Counted from the first letter of the stretch, positions 12,520-25,450 are shown. The stretch is 64,000 nt of DNA from Brachyhypopomus gauderio (GCF_052324685.1 NC_135211.1:17558324-17622323); one strand, 5' to 3'. Made by a program: numbers and translations. Notes: a model not told the origin generated them from the sequence alone.

Positions 12520-12660
12520 GTAGCTCAGTGGTAATGACCAGTTCAACCCCAACACCACCAGGTCACCTCTGCTGGGAGCATGAGCAAAGATCTTTACCCT
12601 TAATTGCTGATATTGTCATAAATGTAAGTTGCTTTTGATAAAATGACATGCATAACCTCG
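12520..12660 (+). mobile_element. decayed tRNA-derived SINE
   Basis: An A-box-like ggtagctcagtggtaa is followed by a B-box-like gttcaacccc, then agcaaagatctttaccctta and tgtaagttgcttttgataaa. This order matches the clearer minus-strand SINE at 59155-59352. Heavily mutated. Confidence 0.6.
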
Positions 12661-15470
12661 TTAACTATGATTAATCACCCATGGAAAAATCTCTATTCAC
12701 AAAATTGAGAAAAAAAATAATTTACTAATTAGGTAAAAATAAACTAAATAAGTCAAATAAATACATGTGTTTGTCTCTGATTATTCTTCTTTGAATCTGA
12801 ACAGTAGGGATGCTTCGATTTCATTTCAGGACTCTGAGTGTTGCACAACCAATTAAAGTTCTTCTAAAGATGCTTCTTTGGGAAAATTAATTTTTCATTC
12901 AGTGAGCACTTTTCTCTATTCTCATATTCTCTTTTAACAAATCCACCATATCTACCATACTTGGCTGGCTGATGTGCTAACATGTTCATCACTGAACAGA
13001 AAAAAAGAATCAAACAATCAGTGAGACTAAAAACAAACTAAAACAAAAACCCTTGTGGTTATTATCTATTTCCTACTGTCATGTAAACTGCCAATTTGAT
13101 ACACACTGTGAATTCTCAGTTAAACTCCTGAATGAGCTCCTTCTTCTCACGGCAATATGACCTGGTGAATGTGAGCTTCATGTTATTTGTCAACAAGCAT
13201 GAATGTGTGATAATGAAGCGTGCTTCAGACAGTGAGTATATAAGAGTATTTCTCATATTTTCAGTATGTTTTAATGGTCAGGCATTAGGTAGGGTTGTTG
13301 ATGTTGTTTTGCTGCTCTGTTGGGACTCTACTGGGGACACGTCTGCATCAGCAGAAACACAAACACTGTGGTCAGAAGAGAAAGTTTGAGAAATGCACAA
13401 TGTCTCTGTGCCACTTGCTGTGATATCACATGGCACATCTGTAATTATTGAAGTGTTGTCAAAGGTCAGCGGTCCTGTTGTGTGCAGTATACATGGGTAA
13501 TGAGCACCACACGCTCGTTTCTCATATTCCCACGGACGTCCAGTTGGGCATTGATCATCATCTTTGTCTAATAGACCGTTGCTCTGCTTCATAACTGTTC
13601 AACTGCTCTAATTACTAAGCCGGTGTTCCTCCAGTTCCTGTGAAATGATTAATGCAGATATGCTATTCAGCCATGACTGACTGTATAATGGGCTTCAGAG
13701 TGAATGTTTTCCCCTAACAATAGTTTACCTATCACAATTTCAATTTGTGTTTCTGTACACACAAATGTTTATTTTGGGGGGGGGGGGGGGCGGCAGCAAA
13801 CAAAGACGCAAACAAACATTCTGTCCACATCATCCTGTACGAGAATGCAGCATCCTCTGACATGACTCAAAACCAGACATTTGTTGCTATAGATACAGCC
13901 CCCCTGCACTGTCATTATGCTCTGAAAGCTGCCTTTCGCTAACACATTAGAAGACAATTTAACCTCATTATAATAATTACAGTTCACTCCAAATCAGGCG
14001 CTTCTGAGTGAGATATGGAAATAATACCGTCTCTACAGGTTAAGGTTATCTAACTCTCACCAACTGGTAAAAGGCTTCTTAAAACACCTTCTCTTTGCTC
14101 GCTACAAACAAGGTGACCCTGTTGCCATTGGTAACAGAAGCCAATCTTAAATGTTCTCTATTAAGACGTGTAAGTCACAGTGAAGGGCTGAGGCCACCGA
14201 TGGAATTGTCTTAAATGGATACAGATACAGAGCTTGATTAAAAATGACCAACTCCTTGTATCTGACACACCTGGCATGAAGGAGCGAATGTCTTTTGGCT
14301 GATATTGACACACTCATGTGCAATCAAAGCATACAATGCACTTGGGCAGTGCCTAATACGTATGTGCTGAGAATGCTAAAATACTCATTAGGGGTTGCAG
14401 CTTTGCTGGTAGGTGAACTCGACTCCAGCTTTCATAATCTACACGTTTATAAACGTAAAGAAAAACGCATCAGTTAATTGGCACATTTCAGAGCCAATCA
14501 GGAATTGATACATAAACAAGAACCAACAAAACAGCAACAGCTGGTCCAAACATCTGCCCCAATGGAAGATTACCCTGAGCATGTTCTTCCCTGGCAGACC
14601 ACCAGTCCTGGGGTGCCAAGGACACAGTGCTTTTCTGCTTTAAGAATGTCAATATTATCTTTTATGTTGATCTGTGCCTTATATCTATGCACAATACAAG
14701 AACACAACTGCATAGAAATCAGAGCTGGGATTCTTACCTTTCTCTTTGAACGCTCAGACTTCTTGGAAATATTCTTGATTTTTTTATGAAGATGGTATAA
14801 AACCTACAAGCAGACAGACATCAAGGTGACATTTGAGGTGCAACATCTCACAGTGCAAGGAGTGAACATGTCTGGGGAACTGAGATTAGTAGTTGGAGAT
14901 TAGTAACTGGAGATTAGTAGTTGGCCAATAGTTCCTCAATATGGCATTTAATCCTCAATACCAAATGGATTGTAAATAGGAAAAAATAGAGGTGCCCTTT
15001 GAAGCTAAATCTTTGCAATAAGAAATAATATATTTCACAATTTTTGTAAGTAACGCTTTTCACTCACATGATTACCTTTTGTTTTTGGATCTTTTAAAAC
15101 CATTGGGCTTGACTTTAAAGGGTCATGTGAATAGTTTTACAAAAGCTAGGACTATGTAATACATCTATGTAATACATCTATCATTGCCCATGATGAAAAG
15201 AAAGCTATTCTGTTCAGCACAACAAAACGCTTCAAACTCAGTGATGTTCAAAGCCACTGAGGCCCATAATAATATTTTTAAAATCTTTAATATCATTAGT
15301 GCAGTGTTTGTGTCTCACTAAAACTGGCTCATTGTGTGGAGATGGTACAGCAGTTGTAGGTAGTTGTGTAGGAACTCTTTTAATTTCCTAAAGTTTTATT
15401 TGTTTTGTGTATTGAAGATGTATATGTTGTTGGATGACTTTAGTACTTGGAGGAAGCCAATGTGCTCACT
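12661..15470. other. unassigned intergenic DNA
   Basis: No gene recognised. A 14-bp or longer poly-G run is at about 13777-13791. The ORF on the minus strand at 13278-13592 has no recognisable domain and does not resemble a galanin receptor C-terminus well enough to be linked to the receptor exon at 17 kb. Confidence 0.45.
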
Positions 15471-15477
15471 CCAGGCT

Positions 15478-15912
15478 TATGTCACTGTACCACACTGTAC
15501 ATCACTGTATCTCACTGTACCTAACTGTATCTCATTGTACCTCACTGTATGTCACTATACATCACTGTTTCTCACTATTCATCACTGTACCTCATTGTAC
15601 CTCACTGTACGTCACTGTACATCACTGTACATCACTACTTCACTGTACCTCACTGTATGTCACTGAACCTCAATGTACATCACTGTACCTCATTGTACCT
15701 CCCTGTATGTCACTGTATATCTCTGTACATCACTGAACCTCAGTTTGTGAATGTACCTCATTGTGCCTCACTGTATGTCACTGTACGTAACTGTACCTCA
15801 CTGTGTCACTGTACCTCACTTTACATCACTGTACCTCACTGTACCTGACTGTACATCACTATACCTCATTGTACCTGACTGTACATCACTATACCTCACT
15901 GTACCTGACTGG
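15478..15912 (+). repeat. 10-bp minisatellite (tcactgtacn)
   Basis: About 430 bp of imperfect copies of ctcactgtac / atcactgtac. Serine/threonine/histidine-rich ORFs in three frames are by-products of the repeat. Confidence 0.95.
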
Positions 15913-16159
15913 TAAAAAATCAACTTGGCTGCTTTGCTGGACACAGAATCAGTATACACACAAATAGGTGAAGGAAAAAAAAAATAAAACAATTAAAAGT
16001 AAACTCGCAAGTGTAGGCTATACTTTAACACATGCTGAAGATGCCTACTGTATCTGTAAAACTGAGGCAGTTTAAATCACAGGAGACAAGCTTGTGTGGC
16101 CTTGCTGCTGCTTCCTTACTTTACAAGTTAAAACTAAGTATCCTATGAGTACTATGAGT

Positions 16160-16500
16160 CATGGACGTAGTTTTGATTTCATAAGTGGGGGGGACACAAC
16201 CTGGGGTGGCGAACTGTTGAGCGGGGGGGGGGGGGGGGGTTGAATGAAAATTGTTGAGCGCTGTGAACAAAAATTGTTGAGCGGGGGGGGGGGGGGGGAG
16301 CTCGGAGCTGCATGATCCTAGTGCTGGATTTGTCGCTATTTGGATATTGTTCTTTTAACCGTTAAAAAGTGGGGGGGACATGACTTCGTCGCTACTTAAA
16401 TATTTGGTTTTAACTGTAAAAACTGGGGGGGACCAAAACCGGCTTTTGAAAAAGTGGGGGGGACATGTCCCCCCCGTCCCCCCCCAAAACTACGTCCGTG
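16160..16500. mobile_element. hAT-type MITE, family A copy 4, enlarged (341 bp)
   Basis: Ends CATGGACGTAGTTTTG and CAAAACTACGTCCGTG, with perfect 8-bp duplications ctatgagt (16152-16159 and 16501-16508). Compared with copies 1 and 2 it carries extra sequence. Two gttgagcgggggg blocks, inverted, resemble the ccccgctcaacaattt of family B. A second segment resembles the inner part of the partial copy at 9562. Long poly-G runs at 16224-16240 and 16281-16298. Confidence 0.88.
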
Positions 16501-16922
16501 CTATGAGTAATATACTCTGGATTTTTCTCCCGTGCGTTTCCGCTACTACACAACTGAGAATATTTAAGTTAGCGCGTTGTGTGGTACACTGACACTGCTT
16601 CATATTTATATACATTTTTAAATACATCGTGACCACCCTTTTTTACCTTTCTACCCGTCCTTCCACCAAACGCTCGTGTGTGGTGTTGTATCATAACAGT
16701 ACTTATCGCTGTTGCGTCCAAAATTACGCTTAGTCCTTTCTCCATTTGCCATTTCAAAATTATTGGACGTGCAATGAAAACACGCTGGACGGTAAACTAC
16801 ATGATCCACTGGAATCTACATGGCAACACTGCCAGTTCTGACGCTTTTATAAACTATGCAAAGCTGCAGATCACACCAACACCAGAGAGCGCGTGAACTT
16901 TCCCCACGGACCTAAACCTTAC

Positions 16923-17597
16923 CTTAGCGTAGCAGCATGTAATCAAAACCAGCGGTAAGAGATACCCAATGATCAGAATTGTCACTTTATAGGTATGTTT
17001 GGCAACTAGTTCCGTCCAAATCTCCCAGCAAAACGAACTGTTCGGGGCGTGCGGGTGACTTGTCAAAACCTGGTGCTGCGCAACTGGCAGCGCAAAAATG
17101 AGCGAAAGCGCCCAAATGATGCAGACTCCCGTGAGAGCGTTCCTGCGGTTCCGTATACACGGGGACTTTTTGGAGAGAACCACGGCGATATACCTGTCCA
17201 CAGACATGGTCACAAGCGTGAAAATGCTCACCAGCATGCTCACCATGAGGAAATAGTGCACGAATTTACACAGGAAAGCGCCAAAAATCCACTCAGGAAG
17301 AGAGTATATTGTCGCCTGAAACGGGACGCATACGAAAAGAAAGCATAAGTCTGCAATGCTGAGGTTGAGGATGAAAATATTGGTGGTACTTCTTGAGCGT
17401 TTTGACTTGATTCTCCCGATAACGACCATCACCAAAGTGTTTCCAACAACACCCAGGAAAAATATACATCCAAATACAACGGGGACGATCACAACCTCTG
17501 GACCAAAAGGGTCATTTGCTGTATGGTTCGTGTCCAGTTGATCCTCGGACCAAAACATCGTTTCATTTCTGGAGAAACCCATGTTTTCTGGCATCAT
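16923..17597 (-). CDS. galr1: galanin receptor type 1, first coding exon
   Basis: A class A GPCR for the neuropeptide galanin, normally Gi/o coupled at the plasma membrane. The exon encodes 225 residues. It holds the N-terminus with likely N-glycosylation sites (NET near 11, NHT near 24), TM1 with the GN pair (52-53), and TM2 with NLSIAD. TM3 follows, with Cys110 and the DRY motif (134-136), then TM4, an extracellular loop with Cys190 that would pair with Cys110, and TM5 ending CYAK. FILNLSIADL, PFQAT and the TM3 segment before SVDRY match GALR1 most closely. The exon ends AAG|GTAAGG, a perfect donor at 16922, where GALR1 genes have an intron after TM5. No ATG lies in frame upstream; two adjacent ATGs at 17597 and 17594 make the likely start. 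The exons for loop 3 and TM6-7 were not found between 1 and 16922, so the intron is long or the gene is incomplete here. The a/b paralogue is not resolved. Confidence 0.9.
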
Positions 17598-19800
17598 GTA
17601 TTCCTCTTGAAATAACAAGACATCAATCCAATTAGGTCTCGAATAAAGTAAATAAAAATAGTTATTTGAAATGTCCCTTTCACGTTGCCAAACATAGAAT
17701 TCCTTTGCGATGGAAATAATCAGAGTAAAGTGTAGACTAATTTCTGGTATAAACGTACATAATGTGATACATTGCTGTTTAACATTGCGAATCGATGTGT
17801 GTGTGTGTTGCAGAAGACCTTTCCTTACGTCCCCTTATGTCTCTCTAACGCACGACTCCTCAGTGACTCAGTGGACTTTCTGTTAAGCACACACTCGTTT
17901 TCCCATTGTTTCTTCAGAATCGCTTCAGATACATTACTCGTAAGTAATGTAGGTAATGCATTTCCTAAGTATAGGAATAACCAAACGTATTTTCACATAT
18001 ATCTCCATGGTTTTCTCTTCTCTTTCGCATTGTCGTGATTTGGCGACGACCAGCTCTTGTAAAGCAATTATTTTGGCGTGCTAATGTTGAACTTTGACAG
18101 CTTTAGACACATTACATCCATAAAACGCCGAAGGACCTTTAAGCTCACGTCTCACATTATTTTACTGAGTACAAGGTACAAACAAACTCGCGCAGCCGAC
18201 CATTAACCGGATAAAATCAGTTATGAGCCATCAATCGCACAACCCCATAATTTCGCTGTCAGCGAAATTCCCGGTGTTCAAAGCCCAGCGGCAATGAAAT
18301 GGAGGGTCGTGTATCGCTGCTTTAGGACGCAGACCCCACAGCAATATAAAAGTATTACACGTAGGTCGTGTACACACATAAATAGGAACACAGTTTTATG
18401 TTATACTACTAAAATACACTTTCCAAGTCAAACCCTGTCACTATTTTGGAAATATAAATAAACATATAAATATAAATAAACATTAACAATGGGGAAAATG
18501 CATTTATTTAACATTCAAAACCAATGTGCACTTTGACAGTAGCAAAAACAAACGACTTGCTAAATCTTCAAGAAATAAATGTCTAATATAATGTGGTAAA
18601 GGCACTTTGTATTTCAAAGTGCATGCATTTAATGTATGAAGGTATTTGCTTTCTATAAACCGCTGAAGTGAACTGCAAGTAAATTATTCATTGTCCCCAG
18701 AAGAAATGTTGGATGGCATATTTAGAATGTAGCATAAATTTACCTTGGTTACCAATTCATTTTATTATGTTTTACATCCATTGCTTACATGTTTAGTCAG
18801 TGTGCAGTAGGATGTATGAATCCCAATTTTCCTTCTGCTGAAAACCTTCAAATGTGAAATATATATTCTAACTGTTAGCATTGCTGCCCCATTATGGGTT
18901 ATTCCTCACCAGCATTTCCAAATGTTTTGCATCTGTTTTCTACCAGTCTGCTGTTTGTTTTTAATATATCATGAGCAAACACAAGCTGCTTAAATCATTT
19001 GATGAATAACTTTTATTAGGGCTTTGCTCAGGGGCATATCGTCCACACATTACTAATAATGGGAAAATAACATGAAGAACTTGGAATGCTAGCTTACAAG
19101 GAAAATTTGAAAAAGAAAGAAAAAGAAAAAGTTCATTGCATTCATTTAAAACAATAAACAATCTAAAATAGAATTGTTTATTTCTTAGGCAGCAATACCA
19201 AAACTTCTGTAAACCAACTTCTGAGGCTGATGCTTGTTTTGAAACCCTTCCTGCTATCAGCAGACGGCTTCACTATTGTTTGTTGTAGATAAGCTCACTT
19301 CTCATGAAATTCATATTAGGTTAAGCTTAGAAGGGACAAGTTTTAGGACCTTTGTAACTTTAACTTGGTCAAGACAGCATTTTGAGAAACATACAAATCT
19401 ATGAAAATCATATGTTGACAATACAATGAGTGGGTTATAAGCCCATAGCCAGCACCAGGCCAGAATGACCTGCTTTCATGTTACACATGATGCATTTAAT
19501 GGCTAGTTTATTTTCTTTCAAAGCAGACACATGTTGACATTACTATCATATTTTGTCTGTCTGGTATCATGAGGTTATGGTGAACTCCAAATCAGTAGAG
19601 ATGCTACATGATCTTAGCATGATTAAGTATAAACACAGTACCACCCACATGCCCACACTTAACTGACCCACAATTCCTAACCAGATCTCATTAGTCTCTT
19701 ACATCACAACTGTACTGCAATGTCATCCACTGTTATGTCAGGGTTCTGCTGCATTTAGATGTCACTGACAATGGGGTAATAGAGACTATTTGTCTTGCTT
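17598..19800. other. galr1 upstream region, no gene seen
   Basis: The first few hundred bases should hold the galr1 5' untranslated region and promoter; I see no convincing TATA box. Beyond that, only short ORFs and AT-rich sequence. Confidence 0.4.
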
Positions 19801-19810
19801 TTGCCGAGTA

Positions 19811-19846
19811 CTTCTCCTCTCCTCTCCTCTCCTCTCCTCTCCTCAC
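19811..19846 (+). repeat. (CTCCT)n pentanucleotide repeat
   Basis: About seven copies of ctcct in tandem. Confidence 0.9.
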
Positions 19847-20379
19847 TGAAGGTCTCTTCTGATAGAGTTCCCTGAAGAGCAGGTCAGTATTTGCAGATTT
19901 ACTAACAGAGATGCTATCAGTAAATCAGTAAATGTGCTGATTTGGGTACCTAAAAAATGTCCTTTTCTAACGACCTCTCATTTTAATCACATTTTAAAAT
20001 TGTCCTGATTTGTTGAAGTGAGTATATAAATGTATTGTAAAAAATTATGGAAATTCAGCTGAAAAACAAACTGCTCAAATACCATTCATTCATAACTTGC
20101 ATTCTTAACTTGTTGCTGTAAACCAGTGCTACCTAGCGCTACCCAGTCCTGGCAATCTGAAATGGCTGTTTACTTCTAGCCCTAGGACAACACAACTGAT
20201 CTAGTTAATCTGGACTTTTATTGTAGAATTTGAGCTAGGTGAGTCCTACAAAAACACTATGGATGAATCTGTCTCCACCTAAAGTGTCGGCACCATTCTA
20301 TGATAGGTGTGCTTTTGTTCACCCCAGAAACCCTTATTGACTCTCAGCTTCTCTATTAAGAACTTGTCTCCTGTTATCA

Positions 20380-20656
20380 AAGAATATTAACACTGTACTT
20401 AGAACCCATGTACACCTGGACATTTCAATAGAGAGTATGAAATGTCAGAGAGGATGAGAGTATGAACACTGTGCCTATGGATGTTTCTGAGACTGAATAC
20501 TGTTCTTAGAATGCATTTATACTCGGATGTTTCATTAGGCTATTAGAGAATATGAACACTGTTCTTAGAAAGCATTTACACTCAGACGTTTCATTAGGCT
20601 ATTAGAGAATATGAACACTGTTCTTAGAAAGCATTTACACCTGGATGTTTCAGAGT
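20380..20656 (+). repeat. about 67-bp tandem repeat, three to four copies
   Basis: Units share gaacactgttcttagaaagc, then catttacac, then gttt-cattaggctattagaga. The first copy is more diverged. Confidence 0.8.
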
Positions 20657-21397
20657 ATTAATGCTTCAAAAGCCGAAACAGCTTATCAATATAATTAAAA
20701 AAAAATCCACCCTAAGACTGAAAAATCTGCCTAAATCAACCAGAAAAAAAGGCAGATTCCAGATGCAGATAAACACAAGTGAAGACTACATTGACATTTT
20801 TAAGGTGAATTACCTTTGGCATTTAGTCAAAGCTTTGGCGTTAACCCATGTCTAGGAATACAGAACATTGCTAAGAGAGAAGAGCACAATAACAACAGCA
20901 AGCCATTTCTCAGCAGAGCAGAAATGCTCCCCAGAATCACACACACGTCAGACCTTAAAGACCGCACTAGTCACACTCCAGCCTTTACATACACATGTAC
21001 TGCAGTGGAGCTCTTTTATTACTGTTAGATGGCACATGAACTTGAAAGTAAAGTTTGTGAACAAACTTTAAGTTGGCCTGACAAAGCCTGTTGTAACAGC
21101 ATGAAAACGATGTTAACTATGCTAACTGATAGTCAGTATGGTGATTAGGGTTTACTATGGGAGGATGGAGGGATGAATGAAAAGATAGAAGGGGTGGATA
21201 GATGAGTGCCATCAGTGTGAGTGTGCTGTAATCACAGTTACCCAGTAGTTCAATCAGCTTGTCAAATTTAGTTCTATGTGGATAGCTGCTGGAGTTACAA
21301 AATCATTTGATTCCTATGGGAGGATGGAGGGATGACAAAGGATGAAAAACTAATTAATAGAAGAAACTAAAAGACTGTTTAAGAATGAATGAATGTT

Positions 21398-21715
21398 CAA
21401 TTTATATATCACCCTTCAAGATACCCAAGGTCACTTTACAATTTTAACACAGGAAGGGGAGAGAGGACAGATCACCATACACCACTGGGCACACACATTC
21501 ATGCACAGACACTCAGACAACTGCTTTTAATTGAACAGAGAAACACAGACACACACTAATAGAGAATTTGTCAGGGACTGCCAATTTACCTTACCTCCAT
21601 GTTTTTGGACTGTGGGAGGAAACCCACACAGAAACAGGGAGAACATGGAAACTCCACTCAGATAGGGACTTGAACCCAAGACCCCAGTGCTAAGAGGCAA
21701 ATGTGCTACAGCAGA
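21398..21715 (-). mobile_element. SINE-like interspersed repeat, minus orientation
   Basis: Contains the very common fish motif tttttggactgtgggaggaa, then cagggagaacatggaaactc, then gacttgaacccaagac. On the minus strand the last piece is a B-box-like sequence near the head. A second, more damaged copy is at 23105-23430. Family name not assigned. Confidence 0.6.
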
Positions 21716-22033
21716 TTTTGAGTTGAGAAATTGAGTACAGCAGATTTAGTTGTGCTAGCTATACAGCTGATGAAATAAAATCAGTGGTTTCCTATGGGAG
21801 GATGGAGGGATGTAGGGATAGAGGGATGAAAAAGGATGAAAAAAAGAATGAATAGAAGAAAATAAAAGCCTGTTTGTCATTTTTATCCATCCCCAGACTA
21901 GGCTTATCAAGATTAGTGGATTTATCTTGAAATTTCAAGCATCGGACGTGTGTTGCCTCACAGCTGAGGTGACCCATTTGATCACAAATTACAGCTCTCC
22001 AGCTCTAAAGCTCTGCAGATCTACAGCTCTACT

Positions 22034-22640
22034 GTCACGTCTAGCTCCACCCTTACCTGTCAGTCTGGTGTTTTCTCTTTAGCTCCGCCCTTGTTTTTGT
22101 TGCCTCTGTTTCACTTCGGTTTGTTCACTTTCCAGCTGTCCCTAGTTCTGTAGTTAATTGGTTTGTTATTTAGTCCCTGTGCCTGTAGTGTTGTTTTGTG
22201 GGTCAATGTTGGTACACATTGTGTGCTGTTTTTGGTACATGTTCTCAGGTGTTGTCAGTTCTTAGGTGTTGTCTTCAGGTTTCTGTGGTTAGTCAGTCAG
22301 TCTGTCAGTGTTTCTTCCTATTCATAGTTCATGTTTGTTTGGCTAGTTTCTCTGTTCATTTATTCCCTGTTTAATCAATCCCCATTTGTGTTTATCCTGA
22401 TGCATTGTACATGGTTGTTAATTTAGCAATTTCTGTTTTTCTTAAGTTTACAACGCTATTGTCTTCCTGTTCATGTGATTGATAGTTTGGTATAGATTGT
22501 TTAGTTATTGATTGGTCTGTCTGTGTGCTCATCTCAGTTTTGGTTCCTCTACTTGGTTATGTCCCTTGTGTCTTTTTTTAATAAATATCCCCATATTCTA
22601 ACGTGCCAGTGCTGTCTGTATTCTTGCTGTATAGTTGTCT
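22034..22640 (+). mobile_element. possible LTR-like repeat
   Basis: Starts tgtcacgtctagctccaccc and is T-rich and G/T-rich with an aataaa near 22581, the composition of many fish LTRs. I could not find matching ends, a duplication or coding sequence, so this is a weak call. Confidence 0.3.
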
Positions 22641-23104
22641 GTTTTTCTGCGGGTGGTCTAGCATATTGGTTCAATCAACCAAATATGCCTAGTAGATCAT
22701 GTGTCCTGTGTGGACATGGTGACCATCCAGGGACCTCGCCCAGTGTGGGATAAACCCTGCCTCCTATTGCACCTGTGTTCTCCTAAGCCCGATCTGTGGC
22801 TCAGGTCTGTGATGTACAGATTTCCAAAGTCCTTTTATACTGCATTCAGATGTTACCCAGCAACTCAAAAACTGAGTTTAGCACATTTTGAGTGATATTA
22901 GATTACATAATTTGTAATGTTACTCATAAGCTTTTTTTTTTTTTTTTTACTTTGTCAAACAGTAATGTTGTGTTCTGAATACCTGTGATTCATAATGACC
23001 ATGTCTCCTGTGCACCTGGGAAGAACTTGGGATTCACACGGAGAACCACAGAATCATTCAGCTTTCTCTGAATGTGTCCTGTGAGGCTTGTTAACCTGAA
23101 TTAA

Positions 23105-23430
23105 TGAATTTTACATTGCACCTTTCAGTATATCCACGATGGCTTTACAATTAGGTACCATCTTTTGCATCTAGTCGCACATCAATTTGTAGATGTGCAC
23201 CAATTGTATACAGCATACCTCAGTCCCCTGGGGGACTGAATCCGGTGAAGGGGAGAGTAGACAATACAGGACAGATCACCAACCATGGGAACGCAGATAT
23301 AAATTCATTCACACACTCAGACAACTGTTCATTAGGCAATTATGAGGAAACCCACCCAGACGTATAGGGACTTGAACCCAATACCCCAGTGCTGCAAAGC
23401 TAATATGCTAGCCACCAAACCACCTAAATT
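23105..23430 (-). mobile_element. second SINE-like copy, diverged
   Basis: Shares with 21398-21715 the ordered blocks ggctttacaatt, gggagag, acagatcacca, ttcattcacacactcagaca, gaggaaacccac, gggacttgaaccca and ccccagtgct. The central ggactgtgggagg block is deleted. Confidence 0.6.
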
Positions 23431-23493
23431 ACTTTACACCCATGGGTTAGGTGGGGCAGTTCTACATTCTCTGGAGAAGGGATTGACAAGATA

Positions 23494-24030
23494 CACTATA
23501 TGAACAAAAGTATGTAATTAGTGCACTCCTCTTAATTACTTCAGGTGTATGAGCCACACCCATTGCTAATTGGTGCATAATATTAAGAACATAACCAGGC
23601 ATCTAAGAGCAACAATAACAGTCACAAAGAAGTCCACCATGTAGAATTTTCTGGGAGTAACCCCATGCACTAGAACTGTATGCTATACAGGGGTCCAATC
23701 ACTAAGCAGCTGCACACCAGACTAACATCACTATGTGCAATACCCTGTGTCCACTGGAGTAATGCAAAGCACTCTGGGGCAGTGGACATGTCTTTCTGGG
23801 AGTGATGAATCACATCAGAGTTTGGTAGAACACTGGCTCCTGGAATATTCCATTAGTTAAGTTTGGAGGGGTAGGGATAATAGTCTGGAAGGGGTGCAGT
23901 TTCAGGGTTTGGACAAGGCCCCTTTTCACATTGAGGCATGCCACAGCATATAAAGACATTTTAGACAATTATATGCCTCCAACTTTGTGGCCGGTCTTGA
24001 GTCATCATACCTTTATATGTATAGTACTCT
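23494..24030 (+). mobile_element. decayed Tc1/mariner transposon
   Basis: The left end TA-CACTATATGAACAAAAGT is a typical Tc1-family terminus, and a damaged inverse (ctttatatgtatagt) occurs near 24010-24030. Between them the plus strand still shows transposase-like residues in broken frames: VKFGG, an IIVWKG-like catalytic-region piece, then DNYMPPTLWPV. At least one stop is present. Inactive. Confidence 0.6.
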
Positions 24031-24234
24031 CCTGGGTGAGGTCCAGCAGAGGCCTTGGAAGTGGATTGAAGAGATAATGGATTGATTATGATGATCGATT
24101 ATTATGTTATTTAATGTCTTTGGGGTGCACTCTTACTCTGGCCTCACACAGACAATGAGATTGTGACATCCATTTCCAGGTAACAGCATTGCCTAGAGAC
24201 ACAAGGCCACATCTATTAAATCAGCCCTGTCATT

Positions 24235-24548
24235 TTGAATTCATCTTGAGCTTCTAAAGATCACTTCTAAAGTTAGTCTTGAGCTTATAAAGATCAATTC
24301 TAAAGTTCATCTTGACCTTTTAAAGATCACTTCTAAAGTTAGCCTTGAGCTTATAAAGATCAATTCTAAAGTTCATCTTGACCTTTTAAAGATCACTTCT
24401 AAAGTTTATCTTGAGTTTATTAAGATCACTTCTAAAGCTTATCTTGAGCTTTTAAATATCACTTCTAAAGTTAGTCTTGAGCTTATAAAGATCACTTCTA
24501 AAGTTCATCTTGAGCTTCTAAAGATCACTTCTAGAGTTCATCTTGAGT
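24235..24548 (+). repeat. about 33-bp minisatellite
   Basis: About nine imperfect copies of tcttgagcttataaagatca plus cttctaaagttca. Confidence 0.9.
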
Positions 24549-25279
24549 TTACTTGTTTGCTGAAAGGGTTTACCAGGCTCTTCATACATGCATAAAGGTG
24601 GAGAAAATAAAAATACTATTCTACTCATATGATCTGCAGTGGACATAGAGCCTATTCACCCATGCTGGACTTTGTCTTGTTCTATCCTAGCACGATGAGG
24701 AGCCTTAATGGGTTTAACTAACTATCTTACCACTTATCAAAACAATACTTTATCATCATCAAAGCGGAAAGAATCCACACATTTTCCCAAATGTGTTAAA
24801 GAACAAGAACAACAAGAAACAACAACAAGTCAACAACATTTGATTGCATATTTGACAGCCAGCATTCAACCATAATAGTGACTACAGCCCAGATTGTCTT
24901 TTGTGTTTGTGAGTGTCTCTGAGAAAGTCGACAACTGTGTTGTACGTCTTCACACTGGAATGTCTGACCTTTCTTCTTGTTCAATTGTTCAAACTCCATC
25001 AGGTTTTTTGGGGGCCATTTTTCAACAACAATTTTGAAGTCATCCTTCAGATGCTATATTGGATTAACTAGGCCATCCTTGTGCATTAACCTGTTTGGGT
25101 TTACACAGCTGTAGTGGGCCTTGTGTTGTTGTATTGTTGTCTTGTTCAAAGATGAGGCATCTCACAGGCATCAGGATTTTGCTTAATTTGTATCTATTTC
25201 TTTATATTGTTGTTGTTGTTGTTTTGTATTTACACCACCCATTTTCCTTTCTATCATGAGAAAGCTACAGAGAAGCATC

Positions 25280-25450
25280 ATGTAATGCATCTTGCTGATA
25301 CATCACTGCTCCACCCTACAGGTGGGGTTGTTAGTGTGATGTGCTATTTCTGATAAAGCATCTTGCTGTTACATCAGTGCTCCACTTTACAGGTGGTGGT
25401 GTTAGTGTGATGTGTTATTTCTGATGAGGCATCTTGCTGATACAGCAGTG
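25280..25450 (+). repeat. about 76-bp tandem duplication
   Basis: Blocks gcatcttgctgatacatcac, gctccaccctacaggtgg and gttagtgtgatgtg occur twice in order, with a partial third start. Confidence 0.8.

Noticed and set aside
13278..13592. Ser/Thr-rich minus-strand ORF as the galr1 C-terminal exon
   Set aside because: It lacks TM6/TM7 and the NPIIY motif and shows no acceptor in a matching place.
15364..15848. Ser/Thr/His-rich ORFs
   Set aside because: Produced in three frames by a 10-bp tandem repeat; no gene features around them.
17049..17348. Plus-strand ORF of 99 codons
   Set aside because: It is the antisense shadow of the galr1 exon.
22674..22753. CVLCGHGDHPG as a retroviral-type zinc knuckle after a possible LTR
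   Set aside because: Spacing does not fit C-x2-C-x4-H-x4-C, and there is no further gag or pol sequence.
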